NCBI RefSeq assembly: GCF_051668705.1
Contig: NZ_CP196351.1
Span: 62,001-126,000, forward strand
From: Alterisphingorhabdus sp051668705
Lineage (GTDB): Bacteria; Pseudomonadota; Alphaproteobacteria; Sphingomonadales; Sphingomonadaceae
Length of the DNA stretch: 64,000 bases
Direction: 5' to 3'
Shown here: positions 52,483 through 62,036 of the stretch, one piece after another
How the letters are laid out: every line of letters starts with the position of its first letter
Position numbering within the stretch: the stretch's first letter is position 1
Translations under genes and position numbers: made by a program
Notes under the pieces: generated by a model
Seen by the model: the letters and a program-made list of their open reading frames with translations, nothing else
What the model was told of the DNA's origin: nothing
Database searches by the model: none

Positions 52483-54075
52483 TCAAGCTGCCTTCTCGCG
52501 TCCTTGAGCCACCAAAGCGGCATTTACAGCCACAACAAAGGCGCCCACTGCGGCATAGGCCACATCGACTTCACGAATAGACCCTTCATATTCGGCTCCA
52601 TCAATATTGATGACCGATTCTGCACGCACATTGCGGTCGGCACCATCGGCGACGTGATGAATATCCAATGTGCAAATGCGTCCACTCACATCGGCAATGG
52701 CGCAAACGGCATGAAAGGCAGCGTCAAATGGTCCCTGGCCCTCACCAATGATGGTTTTGCTGGTGCCATCTTCATGCTCCATCACCACACGGGCATTGGG
52801 CTTATGATCGGCATCAATGGCATATTCCATCTCAACTTGACGCAAACGCCATGGCCCAGCGCGGCCCGGCGGCATATTGGACCCTGTGACAAGGCGCACC
52901 AGATCATTATCGGTCACCTCGCGCTGTGTATCCGCCAAGGCTTTGAATTTTACAAACAGCTCATCCAAACGGGCCTTATCGGCTGACAGGCCAATAGCCT
53001 CAATACGGGATTTCAGCGCATGCTTGCCCGAATGCTTACCCAATACGATAGAGTTGCTGGGCATACCCACCGCTTCGGCGTCCATAATTTCATAAGTGCG
53101 CTTATCCGCCAGCACACCATGCTGATGAATGCCTGCCTCATGCGCAAAGGCGTTTTTGCCGACAATCGCTTTATTGCGAGCAATGGGCTGGTGGGTCACT
53201 TGAGTCAGCGCGACACTGGTTGGGTAGAGGCGCGGGGTGTTGATCTGTGTGGTCAGGCCAAAATGGTCGCGCCGCGTGGCCAATGCCATCACGGCTTCTT
53301 CCAATGAGCAATTGCCTGCCCGCTCACCAATGCCGTTCACCGCACATTCGATCTGCCGTGCACCGCCGCGCACTGCGGCCAGTGAATTGGCAACCGCCAG
53401 ACCCAGATCATCATGGCAATGAGTTGAGAAGGTAACGCCAGCAGCGCCGGGCACTTCACTGGTCAGAAACGCGAACAGATTCTGGATTTCCTCCGGCGTG
53501 GTATAGCCCACAGTATCAGGGATATTGATGGTCGTTGCTCCGGCCTCAATCGCGGCCTGCACAGCTTCAACCAGATAGTCACGTTCTGTGCGGATGGCGT
53601 CTTCGGGCGAAAATTCGATATCGTCACAGGCCGACCGCGCATGCGCGACCAGATCAGTGATCGCGGTCAATATCTGTGATTTCGACATTTTCAGCTTAGC
53701 ATCACGGTGCAATGGGCTGGTGCCGATAAAGGTGTGGATGCGGCGGTTCGTTGCTGGGCTTGTCGCCTCGGCCGATGCATCAATATCGCGGATATTCAAC
53801 CGGGCCAGTGAACATATGGTCGGGCTGTTGGCGCCATCGCCAATTTCTTCTGCGACAGCTTTGACCGCTGCCATATCGCCGGGTGAGGCCGCAGCAAATC
53901 CGGCTTCGATAATGTCGACATTCAGGCGCGCCAGTTCACGCGCCATAACCAGCTTGCCCGCTGTGGACATGGAAAAGCCGGGTGCTTGCTCGCCATCGCG
54001 CAAAGTGGTGTCAAAAATTTTGACATGGTCGCTGGCAGGGGTGGGTTCAGTCGAAACGGTTTGTTCGGGCGTCAT
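52483..54075 (-). CDS. leuA: 2-isopropylmalate synthase
   Basis: About 530 residues from the ATG at 54075, with GGAGC 6 nt upstream. The N-terminal HMGL-like TIM barrel has KIFDTTLRDGEQAPGFSM and THCHDDLGLAVANSLAAV with the metal ligands. A C-terminal LeuA dimer domain (about 400-530) is the site of leucine feedback in this family. It condenses acetyl-CoA with 2-oxoisovalerate, the first step of leucine synthesis. Its start is overlapped by a leucine-rich small ORF. Confidence 0.97.
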   Translation of the reverse strand: MTPEQTVSTEPTPASDHVKIFDTTLRDGEQAPGFSMSTAGKLVMARELARLNVDIIEAGFAAASPGDMAAVKAVAEEIGDGANSPTICSLARLNIRDIDASAEATSPATNRRIHTFIGTSPLHRDAKLKMSKSQILTAITDLVAHARSACDDIEFSPEDAIRTERDYLVEAVQAAIEAGATTINIPDTVGYTTPEEIQNLFAFLTSEVPGAAGVTFSTHCHDDLGLAVANSLAAVRGGARQIECAVNGIGERAGNCSLEEAVMALATRRDHFGLTTQINTPRLYPTSVALTQVTHQPIARNKAIVGKNAFAHEAGIHQHGVLADKRTYEIMDAEAVGMPSNSIVLGKHSGKHALKSRIEAIGLSADKARLDELFVKFKALADTQREVTDNDLVRLVTGSNMPPGRAGPWRLRQVEMEYAIDADHKPNARVVMEHEDGTSKTIIGEGQGPFDAAFHAVCAIADVSGRICTLDIHHVADGADRNVRAESVINIDGAEYEGSIREVDVAYAAVGAFVVAVNAALVAQGREKAA

Positions 54076-54208
54076 GGGGCGCTCCTTGATCACGAATTTT
54101 CACAAGCACATTTTTGCGCGTAGGGCTATTATTTGCTTTCATTGCCAGATTGAGGCCCAATAGAAGCAGTAATCCAAGGGTTAATAGTGATAGCAGTGAT
54201 AATATCAT
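54047..54208 (-). CDS. Leucine-saturated small ORF overlapping leuA
   Basis: 53 residues. A strong AAGGAG lies 6 nt before the ATG at 54208. 13 of the first 21 residues are leucine (MILSLLSLLTLGLLLLLGLN), with TTA and CTA, codons little used by the neighbours, three times each. A polar tail (residues 24-53) then runs 29 bp past the leuA start in another frame, across the leuA ribosome site. It could be a leader peptide for leucine-dependent translational control or a small single-span membrane protein. No intrinsic terminator lies between it and leuA. Confidence 0.55.
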   Translation of the reverse strand: MILSLLSLLTLGLLLLLGLNLAMKANNSPTRKNVLVKIRDQGAPHDARTNRFD

Positions 54209-54256
54209 CGTCTTCTCCTTGGGTTGGTTAGCCGGTTTGGTTCGTGAATATCGGGG

Positions 54257-54832
54257 TCAATTGGCTTCTGCGCCGCGCCGGATGCTCAATACGCCCGTGC
54301 GTGAGTTCTCGACCAATCCTAATGGGCGCATCAGGTCAATAAAGGCATTAACTTTGTCGCGTGTGCCGGTCACTTCAAATACAAAGCTGTTATGCGTGAT
54401 ATCAATGGGCCGGGCGCGGAAGATATCGGCGACCCGCATGGCTTCCAATCGTTGTTCACCGCTGCCCTCAACCTTGACCAGCGCCAGTTCACGCTCAATT
54501 GCGTCGCTTTCTGCCGTGACATCGATAACCCGTCGAACCGGCACAAGACGTTCCAATTGCGCCTTGATCTGGGAAATTTTTGTCGCGGTGCCGCTGGTCA
54601 CAATGGTGATACGTGAACGGTGTTTCATCACATCGGTTTCAGCAACGGTCAGGCTCTCAATATTATAGCCACGCGCAGAGATCAGTCCCACAACGCGGGC
54701 CAATACGCCCGGCTCATTGTCAACAATTGCTGCCAATATGCATTCATAAATGGCCGGATCACCTGATGAAACCGGATAGACCGATTGTGATGGCGCCATA
54801 TTATCAGGTGTATCATTCGGGGTATCACTCAT
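54257..54832 (-). CDS. ilvN: Acetolactate synthase, small regulatory subunit
   Basis: 191 residues. An N-terminal ACT domain (VDNEPGVLARVVGLISARGY) gives valine feedback, and a C-terminal regulatory domain follows (FEVTGTRDKVNAFIDLMRPL). It starts at the ilvB stop (one-base overlap) and stands before the small leucine-rich ORF. Confidence 0.96.
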   Translation of the reverse strand: MSDTPNDTPDNMAPSQSVYPVSSGDPAIYECILAAIVDNEPGVLARVVGLISARGYNIESLTVAETDVMKHRSRITIVTSGTATKISQIKAQLERLVPVRRVIDVTAESDAIERELALVKVEGSGEQRLEAMRVADIFRARPIDITHNSFVFEVTGTRDKVNAFIDLMRPLGLVENSRTGVLSIRRGAEAN

Positions 54833-56658
54833 CAGACCAACACCTTGCCCGCTGCAGAAATTTCTTCGCCAGTCACCGCGCCGCCCAGCAACATATCATT
54901 ATGCGCTGCGCCTGATGGGATCATCGGAAAGACATTCTCTTCTTTGGTGACGCGGCAATCAAACAATACCGGCTTATCACTCTTAATCATGGCGATGATT
55001 TTGTCGTCCAACTCATCCGGATGTTCTGCACAAAAGCCTTCGCCGCCATAAGCCTCTGCCAATTTGACAAAGTCAGGGAGAGATGCGGAATAGCTTTGTG
55101 CATAGCGCTTGTCGTGCAGCAATTCCTGCCATTGGCGCACCATGCCCAGATATTCATTGTTCAGGATGAAGATCTTGATCGGCAAGCCATATTGAATGGC
55201 AGCAGACATTTCCTGAATACACATTTGTACCGACGCATCGCCGGCAATATCAATGACCAGAGCATCGGGGTGCGCTTCCTGCACACCCAGAGCGGCTGGC
55301 AGGCCATAGCCCATGGTGCCCAAGCCGCCCGACGTCATCCAGCGATTGGGCTGCTCAAAATGGAAATGCTGCGCAGCCCACATCTGGTGCTGGCCCACTT
55401 CGGTGGTGATATAGGTGTCATAGCCCTTGGTCAGCTCATATAACCGTTCAACGGCATATTGTGGTTTGATCAGACTATCCGATTTTGCATAGGCAAAGCT
55501 GTTCTTGCCGCGCCAACCAGCAATTTCTGCCCACCAGCCATCCAAACGGGCCGGGTCGCACGGGCTATCTGCTTCGGTGCTTTGCCATTTTTGCAGCAAT
55601 GCAGCCAAGATTTTGCCCGCATCGCCAATAACCGGCAGGTCAACCGGCACATTTTTGTTAATTGAGCTAGGGTCAATATCGATATGAATTTTCTTTGATC
55701 CGGGGGAGAAAGCATCAAGCCTTCCGGTTACCCGGTCATCAAAGCGCGCGCCGATACAGACCATTAGGTCGCAATCATGCATCGCATTATTGGCTTCATA
55801 ACTGCCATGCATACCCAGCATACCCAGCCATTGCCGATCTGATGCTGGGAAAGCGCCCAGCCCCATCAATGTAGAGGTCACGGGAACATTGCTGGCATGG
55901 GCAAGCGCACGCAATGTCTCGGACGCTTCTGGCCCTGCATTGATGACGCCGCCGCCTGTATAAAATACTGGTTTGCGTGCGCTGCGCAGCATATCCACTA
56001 CCTTGGCGATACGCTCATCATCCATAAGCGGCTTGGCAACTATTGGCCGCGCCACTGCGTCCGCCTTGGCTGTATAGGAGCCACTCTCAAACTGTACGTC
56101 TTTGGGAATGTCGATCAGCACTGGTCCGGGCCTGCCCTGGGTGGCGATATGGAATGCCTCATGCACCACTCCGGCCAAGCGATCGGCATGGTCGACCATA
56201 TAATTATGCTTGGTGCAATTGCGGGTGATGCCGATCGTATCACATTCCTGAAACGCATCCGTACCGATTAACGGGCGCGCCACCTGCCCCGTAATGCACA
56301 CCAGAGGAATGGAATCGAGCAAGGCATCGGTCAGTCCGGTAACGGCATTGGTGGCCCCGGGGCCGGATGTGACCAGCACGATGCCTGGTTTGCCGGTGGA
56401 GCGCGCATAGCCTTCAGCGGCATGTACTGCGCCTTGTTCGTGCCGCACCATGATATGCTTGATGGTGCCGCGCTTATCCAGCGCATCATAAATCGGCAGC
56501 ACTGCCCCGCCCGGATAGCCGAAAATTACCTCTACGCCCTGCTCTTCCAATGCATCAAGCAGGAGATCAGCTCCTGATTTCTGCACAGCACCATCCTGCG
56601 TTGCAGCAGACTGGCCGTCGCTTTGGCTTTGCGCGGGCGGAGGGGTAATCGCATTCAT
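54832..56658 (-). CDS. ilvB: Acetolactate synthase, large catalytic subunit
   Basis: About 608 residues from the ATG at 56658, with GAGAG upstream; in-frame codons extend back to 56751 inside the ilvC end. A ThDP enzyme: the catalytic Glu and fold block is EVIFGYPGGAVLPIYDALD, and the ThDP/Mg motif is IDIAGDASVQMCIQEMSAAI followed by NNEYLGMVRQWQEL. It joins two pyruvates, or pyruvate and 2-oxobutyrate. The gene order ilvD-ilvC-ilvB-ilvN is preserved here. Confidence 0.96.
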   Translation of the reverse strand: MNAITPPPAQSQSDGQSAATQDGAVQKSGADLLLDALEEQGVEVIFGYPGGAVLPIYDALDKRGTIKHIMVRHEQGAVHAAEGYARSTGKPGIVLVTSGPGATNAVTGLTDALLDSIPLVCITGQVARPLIGTDAFQECDTIGITRNCTKHNYMVDHADRLAGVVHEAFHIATQGRPGPVLIDIPKDVQFESGSYTAKADAVARPIVAKPLMDDERIAKVVDMLRSARKPVFYTGGGVINAGPEASETLRALAHASNVPVTSTLMGLGAFPASDRQWLGMLGMHGSYEANNAMHDCDLMVCIGARFDDRVTGRLDAFSPGSKKIHIDIDPSSINKNVPVDLPVIGDAGKILAALLQKWQSTEADSPCDPARLDGWWAEIAGWRGKNSFAYAKSDSLIKPQYAVERLYELTKGYDTYITTEVGQHQMWAAQHFHFEQPNRWMTSGGLGTMGYGLPAALGVQEAHPDALVIDIAGDASVQMCIQEMSAAIQYGLPIKIFILNNEYLGMVRQWQELLHDKRYAQSYSASLPDFVKLAEAYGGEGFCAEHPDELDDKIIAMIKSDKPVLFDCRVTKEENVFPMIPSGAAHNDMLLGGAVTGEEISAAGKVLV

Positions 56659-56714
56659 GGTTTCGTCTCTCTTTGTCGGCATATCCCGGGTTTTGCGTAT
56701 CCGGATAGGCCGGT

Positions 56715-57731
56715 TTAGCTGCCTTTGGTGTTTGCGCCGTCTTGCAACCACGGCATGAGCGAGCGCAATTCCTTGCCAGTTTCCTCAATCGGGTGATTGA
56801 GATCAGTGCGCATCATCTGGTCATATTTCACTTTGCCGGTCTGATTTTCCAAAATCCAGTTCTGGGCAAAAGTGCCATTCTGAATGTCAGTCAGCACTTC
56901 GCGCATCCGGTTTTTGGTCTCATCATTGATGACGCGCGGACCAGAAGTAAGATCGCCATAAGCCGCCGTTTCAGAGATGAAATCGTGCATTTTGGCAATA
57001 CCGCCTTCATAGAGCAGATCGACGATCAGCTTCAGCTCGTGCAAGCATTCATAATAGGCGATTTCCGGGCGGTAACCGGCTTCGGTCAGTGTTTCAAAAC
57101 CCTTCATCACCAATTCGGTAGCGCCGCCGCACAATACGGCCTGCTCACCGAACAAATCGGTTTCGGTTTCTTCGCGGAAGGTTGTTTCCAATGTGCCAGC
57201 GGTCGTTCCGCCAATCAAAGAGGCATAGGATAATGCCCGTGCTTTGGCGTTGCCAGTGGCATCCTGATGCACGGCAAACAGGCAGGGCACACCGCGACCA
57301 CGCTCATATTCACGGCGGACCAGATCGCCCGGACCTTTGGGAGCGACCATGATGACGTCAACATTTTCAGGCGGCTTGACGCGGCCATAAAGAATGGTGA
57401 AGCCGTGCGCGAAAGAGATGCAATCGCCATCATTCAATGCCGGAGCAATGTCTTCCTCATAAATGCTCTCATGGCTCATATCGGGGGTCAGCATACAGAT
57501 GACATTGGCTTGCTCTGCTGCCTCACGCACTGGTGCCGTGGTCAGGCCGTCTGCTTTGGCTTGCGTATCGCCTTTGCCGCCCGGACGTACGCCAACAATG
57601 ACGTCACAACCGGAATTTTTCAGGTTGAGCGCATGGGCACGCCCCTGACTGCCATAGCCGATAACAGCAACTTTGCCCTGTTTCAGGACTGCGCCATCTG
57701 CATCTGAATCTGTATAAACCTTAATCGCCAT
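56715..57731 (-). CDS. ilvC: Ketol-acid reductoisomerase
   Basis: A 338-residue class I enzyme. NADPH-binding glycine loop VAVIGYGSQGRAHALNLKNS; metal-binding region with ETETDLFGEQAVLCGGATEL and the C-terminal knotted helical domain. It carries out the second common step to valine and isoleucine. It lies 34 bp downstream of ilvD and 56 bp before ilvB. Confidence 0.97.
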   Translation of the reverse strand: MAIKVYTDSDADGAVLKQGKVAVIGYGSQGRAHALNLKNSGCDVIVGVRPGGKGDTQAKADGLTTAPVREAAEQANVICMLTPDMSHESIYEEDIAPALNDGDCISFAHGFTILYGRVKPPENVDVIMVAPKGPGDLVRREYERGRGVPCLFAVHQDATGNAKARALSYASLIGGTTAGTLETTFREETETDLFGEQAVLCGGATELVMKGFETLTEAGYRPEIAYYECLHELKLIVDLLYEGGIAKMHDFISETAAYGDLTSGPRVINDETKNRMREVLTDIQNGTFAQNWILENQTGKVKYDQMMRTDLNHPIEETGKELRSLMPWLQDGANTKGS

Positions 57732-57765
57732 TTTCTTCGCTTTCCTTATGGTATCAATATCGTGT

Positions 57766-59430
57766 TTAGAAACTTTTTGACGTCACTGCGCCATGCGCCG
57801 CTGATGAGACGAGCCGGGCAAATTTGTCGAATGCTCCGCCCAGAGAATTGAGCGGACGTGGTACAAAGGCCGCGCGGCGTGCCTCCCAATCAATATCCGC
57901 ATTGATGGTTCGCTCCTCTGCGTTGATGGTCAATATATCGCCCTCTTCAATCAGCGCGATAGGTCCGCCATTGGCAGCTTCTGGTGCGACATGACCAATG
58001 ACAAAACCATGGGACGCGCCAGAGAAACGCCCATCTGTTATCAGTGCTACCTTGCCTGCCAGACCTTGTCCGGCAACGGCGGCAGTGACCGCCAGCATTT
58101 CGCGCATGCCCGGGCCGCCGCGTGGTCCCTCATAGCGAATTATGACGACATCGCCTTCATTGATTGCGCCTGATTGTACAGCCTTGAAAGCATCATCTTC
58201 ACATTCATAAACCCTTGCTGGGCCGGTAAAGCTGCCATCATCATAACCAGCGGTTTTGAGCACTGCGCCTTCGGGCGCCATATCGCCATATAAGATGCGC
58301 AGGCCGCCTGTGGCTTTGACTGGGTTATCAACCGTATAGACCACTTTTTGGTCAGGCGTTTCAGGCGCATCCTGCAACTCTTCGGCCAGTGTTTTGCCAC
58401 TGACAGTTGGCGCGTCCGTCAAGCGTCCGCCTTCTAGTAAACGACGGCCGAACAATGCCATGCCGCCTGCATCATAAAGGTCGCGAGCGAGGAATTGCCC
58501 GCCGGGTTTTAGATCGGTGATAACCGGCGTTGTGCGTGATAATTCATCAAAAATATCGATGGTAAATGGCACATCTGCCTCGGCAGCGATGGCCGCCAGA
58601 TGCAGCACTGCATTGGTGGAGCCGCCACTGGCAACAACTGCCGTCGCGGCATTGCGCAGGCTGGCCTCAGTCACGAAGTTGCGCGCTGTAATTTTGCGTT
58701 TGGCCAAAGCCGCTACCAAACGGCCACAGCGTTCGGCCTCAACAGCTTTATTGCCATCAACCGCTGGCGGATCACCCGCGCCCATTGGTGCCAGTCCCAA
58801 AAAGGCCAAAGCCATGGCCATAGTGTTGGCGGTAAATTGTCCACCACATGCACCTGCACCCGGGCAAGCGGCACGTTCGATACGGTCCAGTTCGCCATCA
58901 TCAATATCGCCGCGGCCATGGGCGCCAACAGCCTCAAAAACATCTTGAATAGAAAGGTCTTTGCCCTTGCTATTGCCCGGCAAAATGGTGCCGCCATAGA
59001 AAATCAGTCCAGGCACATCCATACGCGCCAATGCCATGGCCGCGGCAGGCAGGGTCTTGTCACAGCCCACCAATATCACGGCGGCGTCGAGTGAGTGGCC
59101 GCGCACGGCCAATTCGATAGAATCGGCAATCACTTCGCGCGAGATGAGGGAGGCACGCATGCCTTCGCCGCCCATGGTAATGCCGTCGGATACCACAATA
59201 GTGTTGAAATCAATCGGTGTAGCACCACCTGCGCGGACACCCTGACGAATAGGCTCAGCCAGCGCATCAAGATGCATATTGCAGGGTGTAACATTCGACC
59301 ATGTATTGACCACGGCGATCATCGGCTGGGCAAAATCCTTATCGCCATAGCCGACCGCACGCAACATCGCACGCGCTGGTGCCTTGGACGGGCCTTTTGT
59401 AATGGCATCTGATCTTTTGCTGCTTGTCAT
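57766..59430 (-). CDS. ilvD: Dihydroxy-acid dehydratase
   Basis: A 554-residue Fe-S enzyme. Cysteine ligands are in NTWSNVTPCNMHLD, LVGCDKTLPAAAMALA and PGAGACGGQFTANTMAMA. It forms the 2-oxo acids of valine and isoleucine, the third common step. It is the first structural gene of the ilv-leu cluster and is preceded by the attenuator at 59501-59643. Confidence 0.97.
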   Translation of the reverse strand: MTSSKRSDAITKGPSKAPARAMLRAVGYGDKDFAQPMIAVVNTWSNVTPCNMHLDALAEPIRQGVRAGGATPIDFNTIVVSDGITMGGEGMRASLISREVIADSIELAVRGHSLDAAVILVGCDKTLPAAAMALARMDVPGLIFYGGTILPGNSKGKDLSIQDVFEAVGAHGRGDIDDGELDRIERAACPGAGACGGQFTANTMAMALAFLGLAPMGAGDPPAVDGNKAVEAERCGRLVAALAKRKITARNFVTEASLRNAATAVVASGGSTNAVLHLAAIAAEADVPFTIDIFDELSRTTPVITDLKPGGQFLARDLYDAGGMALFGRRLLEGGRLTDAPTVSGKTLAEELQDAPETPDQKVVYTVDNPVKATGGLRILYGDMAPEGAVLKTAGYDDGSFTGPARVYECEDDAFKAVQSGAINEGDVVIIRYEGPRGGPGMREMLAVTAAVAGQGLAGKVALITDGRFSGASHGFVIGHVAPEAANGGPIALIEEGDILTINAEERTINADIDWEARRAAFVPRPLNSLGGAFDKFARLVSSAAHGAVTSKSF

Positions 59431-59500
59431 TTGCTGCTCGGCTCTTTCTTCATTTCCTGGGCACTATCTTAACATCGGTCTTCAGGTTATTCGGGGCATT

Positions 59501-59533
59501 AAAAAACCCGCTTACCATGTGGTGGAAAGCGGG
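59501..59533 (-). terminator. Attenuator terminator ahead of ilvD
   Basis: Read leftward: CCCGCTTTCC and GGTAAGCGGG form the stem (CCCGCTT/AAGCGGG with a mismatch and a further 2 pairs), followed by TTTTTT. It lies 70 bp upstream of ilvD and competes with the antiterminator pairing at 59530-59537 with 59582-59589. Confidence 0.9.
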
Positions 59534-59589
59534 CGGTGTTGGATCAGGCTATTTACTATTGCTTAGAATGCCTTCTCTCCGACCGCCCG
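59530..59589 (-). promoter_or_regulatory. Antiterminator pairing of the ilv leader
   Basis: CGGGCGGT (transcript of 59589-59582, inside the last codons of the leader peptide) is a perfect complement of ACCGCCCG (transcript of 59537-59530), which overlaps the 5' arm of the terminator. When a ribosome stalls on Ile, Leu or Val codons upstream, this 8-bp pairing can form and block the terminator. Confidence 0.8.
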
Positions 59590-59643
59590 TTGCACGAGCA
59601 GCACGTTAATAATCTCTAGCACTAGGATAGCGATATTGGTCAT
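59563..59643 (-). CDS. ilv leader peptide (26 residues)
   Basis: The peptide is MTNIAILVLEIINVLLVQRA followed by VGEKAF. Residues 4-17 hold 11 branched-chain residues (4 Ile, 4 Leu, 3 Val), as expected of a peptide that senses charged Ile, Leu and Val tRNAs. It sits directly upstream of the terminator and ilvD. The stop is at 59563. It is too short and too biased to have another role. Confidence 0.88.
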   Translation of the reverse strand: MTNIAILVLEIINVLLVQRAVGEKAF

Positions 59644-59859
59644 TACGGTTTCGATTAACCCTGTTTCTACGTTGTTTGCCCCTATGCGCAGAAACCATCG
59701 ATAATGCAACAAGAAAACGCGATTTTTTGCAAAAAAACGTAATATTATTCCAAATTTTGCATTATTGCAGCAACTAATTTTAGTCTTTCTTGCATTTTGC
59801 ACTCGCATTTAGCGGCTGTGACGATATATCCGCGCTCATGAAAGGCGACCGCGAAAGAT

Positions 59860-60651
59860 ATGATCAACATCATCAAATACGGTACGGCTGTCCTAACCAG
59901 CCATAGCGGGGCGGATTCGCTATACAGCGGCGCGGTGGATGAAGCAATATTGCAGGCTCATGCCCGCATCATTGATAATCATGATGGTGATGTGCTGGTT
60001 GTAAGTTCTGGCGCTATGGGCATGGCGCAAACTATGGTCGATGCTGATGCCATCAATGCGGATGCGGTCACGCGCAAAAGACTGCTCGCCGAAATTGGTC
60101 AACCGCGATTATTTGCGGCATGGCAGGAGGGCTTTACCCGCAAACAGGTCCTGCAAAAACTGGTGACCTATGCCGATTTGCAGCGCCCAACCATGGCCGC
60201 AACAATGCGGGCCGCGCTGGACCATGGCTTTGTGATGATTTGCAACTTTAATGATGGCGTGGATGATAGCGAATTGCGTGCTGATGAGGGGCATCAATTT
60301 GGTGATAATGATCATTTGGCCGCTGAAATGGCGCTGACCTGCACCCAATTTGCTCGGCCAGTACGCTTAATCGTCAATACCAGTGCAGAAGGTTTTGTCT
60401 CGGCCGATAATGGCGCAGTGGTGCCAGAGCTGCGCGCGGACCAGTTAAGCGAGGCATTTATTGATCGGCACACGGGGCATATATCAACAGGCGGCACAGG
60501 CGGCATGGCCAGCAAGCTGCGCAATATTAACGCCGCTTTGTCTGGCGGAGTGTCAGAAGCATGGATAATCAATGGCCGCACACCCGTAGCCTTGAATACT
60601 ATATTGACTGGTGGGCATGCCGGTACGCGGATCACACGCAGCGATGTTTAA
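59860..60651 (+). CDS. proB: Glutamate 5-kinase, PUA-less
   Basis: 263 residues: only the amino-acid kinase domain, without the C-terminal PUA domain of E. coli ProB. Motifs: IIKYGTAVLTS, VVSSGAMGMAQTM, NFNDGVDDSELRADEG-like substrate loop with GDNDHLAAEMAL, and HISTGGTGGMASKLRNINAA. It phosphorylates glutamate as the first step to proline. It is followed by proA after 38 bp. Confidence 0.92.
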   Translation: MINIIKYGTAVLTSHSGADSLYSGAVDEAILQAHARIIDNHDGDVLVVSSGAMGMAQTMVDADAINADAVTRKRLLAEIGQPRLFAAWQEGFTRKQVLQKLVTYADLQRPTMAATMRAALDHGFVMICNFNDGVDDSELRADEGHQFGDNDHLAAEMALTCTQFARPVRLIVNTSAEGFVSADNGAVVPELRADQLSEAFIDRHTGHISTGGTGGMASKLRNINAALSGGVSEAWIINGRTPVALNTILTGGHAGTRITRSDV

Positions 60652-60689
60652 CGGCCAGTGTGCAGCGAGCATAAGGAATATAAGAGACG

Positions 60690-61967
60690 GTGACAGAGAC
60701 AGTAACAGAAACACTGCACGATGCAGTGATCACACAATTGTCGCGTCTGCGTAGCGGGCAAAGCGCGCTCGCACTGGCTATGCCACACCAAATCGATGCA
60801 CTGTTGCAAGCACTTGCTATGCGGCTGGAAGCAGAAACGCCTAGCATCTTGCAGGAAAATGCTCTTGATCTTGCGATGATGCCGCAAAGTGATCCGCGTT
60901 ATGACAGGCTCAAGCTCACTGCGGAGCGCATAACCGGCATTGCTGATGGTTTGCGCATCTTGGCCGAATTGCCAACGCCGGTGGGCGATGAATTGGAAGC
61001 CCGGACATTGGCTAACGGTCTGCACCTGACGCGCAATGCAGTACCTCTGGGCGTGATCGGCATGATTTATGAAGCGCGGCCCAATGTCACGGTCGATGCA
61101 TTTGGTATCGCCTTCAAAACACAAAATGCCATTGCGTTAAAAGGCGGCTCTGATGCGCAGCATAGCAATAGAGCGCTGCTGTCCATCATCCATTCTGCGC
61201 TGGAGGAGGCGGGTCTGCCAGTGGATTGTGTCACATTATTACCACCGGAGCGGGCTGCGGCTGGCGTGCTGATGGGCGCGGTTGGCTATGTTGATGTGAT
61301 TATTCCGCGTGGCAGTCAGGGGCTGATTGATACTGTGCGCGATACCGCCAAAGTGCCGGTAATAGAAACTGGCGCGGGCGTGGTGCATATATATTGGGAT
61401 GAGACGGGCCGCGAAGATTATGCCCGCGCTATTATTCGCTCCGCCAAAACCCGGCGACCCAGTGTCTGCAATGCGATTGATACATTATTGGTGCACCGCG
61501 CACATCTGCCACAGCTCGCTGAAACACTGGAACCTTTGGCCAATGCCAATGTTGATATCCGCGCAGATACGGACAGTCTGGCCGCGCTGACTGGTCATTA
61601 CCCCGATGGTCTGCTGAGCGCAGCGGATGCTGATGATTATGGCACGGAATTTCTGGGCTTTCGCATGAGCATCAAGACGGTGAATAATCTGGAGGGCGCA
61701 TTGGCGCATATTGATCGGCATAGCTCTCGCCATAGCGAGGCGATTATTACCGAGGATGATCAAAATGCCGCTGCCTTTTTGCAGCGCGTCGATGCAGCCT
61801 GTGTCTTTCACAATACAGAGACCGGCTATAGCGATGGCGGCGAGATGGAATTGGGCGCAGAAATCGGCATTTCCACGCAAAAGCTGCATGCCCGCGGCCC
61901 CATGGGTCTGGCCGCGATGACCAGCTATAAATGGATCATTCGCGGTGAGGGCCAGACGCGGATATAG
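60690..61967 (+). CDS. proA: Gamma-glutamyl phosphate reductase
   Basis: 425 residues from a GTG start with AAGAG upstream. An NADPH-dependent aldehyde-dehydrogenase-like enzyme; the catalytic Cys is in TRRPSVCNAIDTLLVH. GVIGMIYEARPNVTVDAFGI and IPRGSQGLIDTV are family signatures. It makes glutamate-5-semialdehyde for proline. Coupled with proB. Confidence 0.96.
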   Translation: MTETVTETLHDAVITQLSRLRSGQSALALAMPHQIDALLQALAMRLEAETPSILQENALDLAMMPQSDPRYDRLKLTAERITGIADGLRILAELPTPVGDELEARTLANGLHLTRNAVPLGVIGMIYEARPNVTVDAFGIAFKTQNAIALKGGSDAQHSNRALLSIIHSALEEAGLPVDCVTLLPPERAAAGVLMGAVGYVDVIIPRGSQGLIDTVRDTAKVPVIETGAGVVHIYWDETGREDYARAIIRSAKTRRPSVCNAIDTLLVHRAHLPQLAETLEPLANANVDIRADTDSLAALTGHYPDGLLSAADADDYGTEFLGFRMSIKTVNNLEGALAHIDRHSSRHSEAIITEDDQNAAAFLQRVDAACVFHNTETGYSDGGEMELGAEIGISTQKLHARGPMGLAAMTSYKWIIRGEGQTRI

Positions 61968-62036
61968 GATTGCCGCTTATTGATCTCTTGCACTTTCCAT
62001 CTTGACGAAGCGCCATGACGCATTAACCGCATTGCT

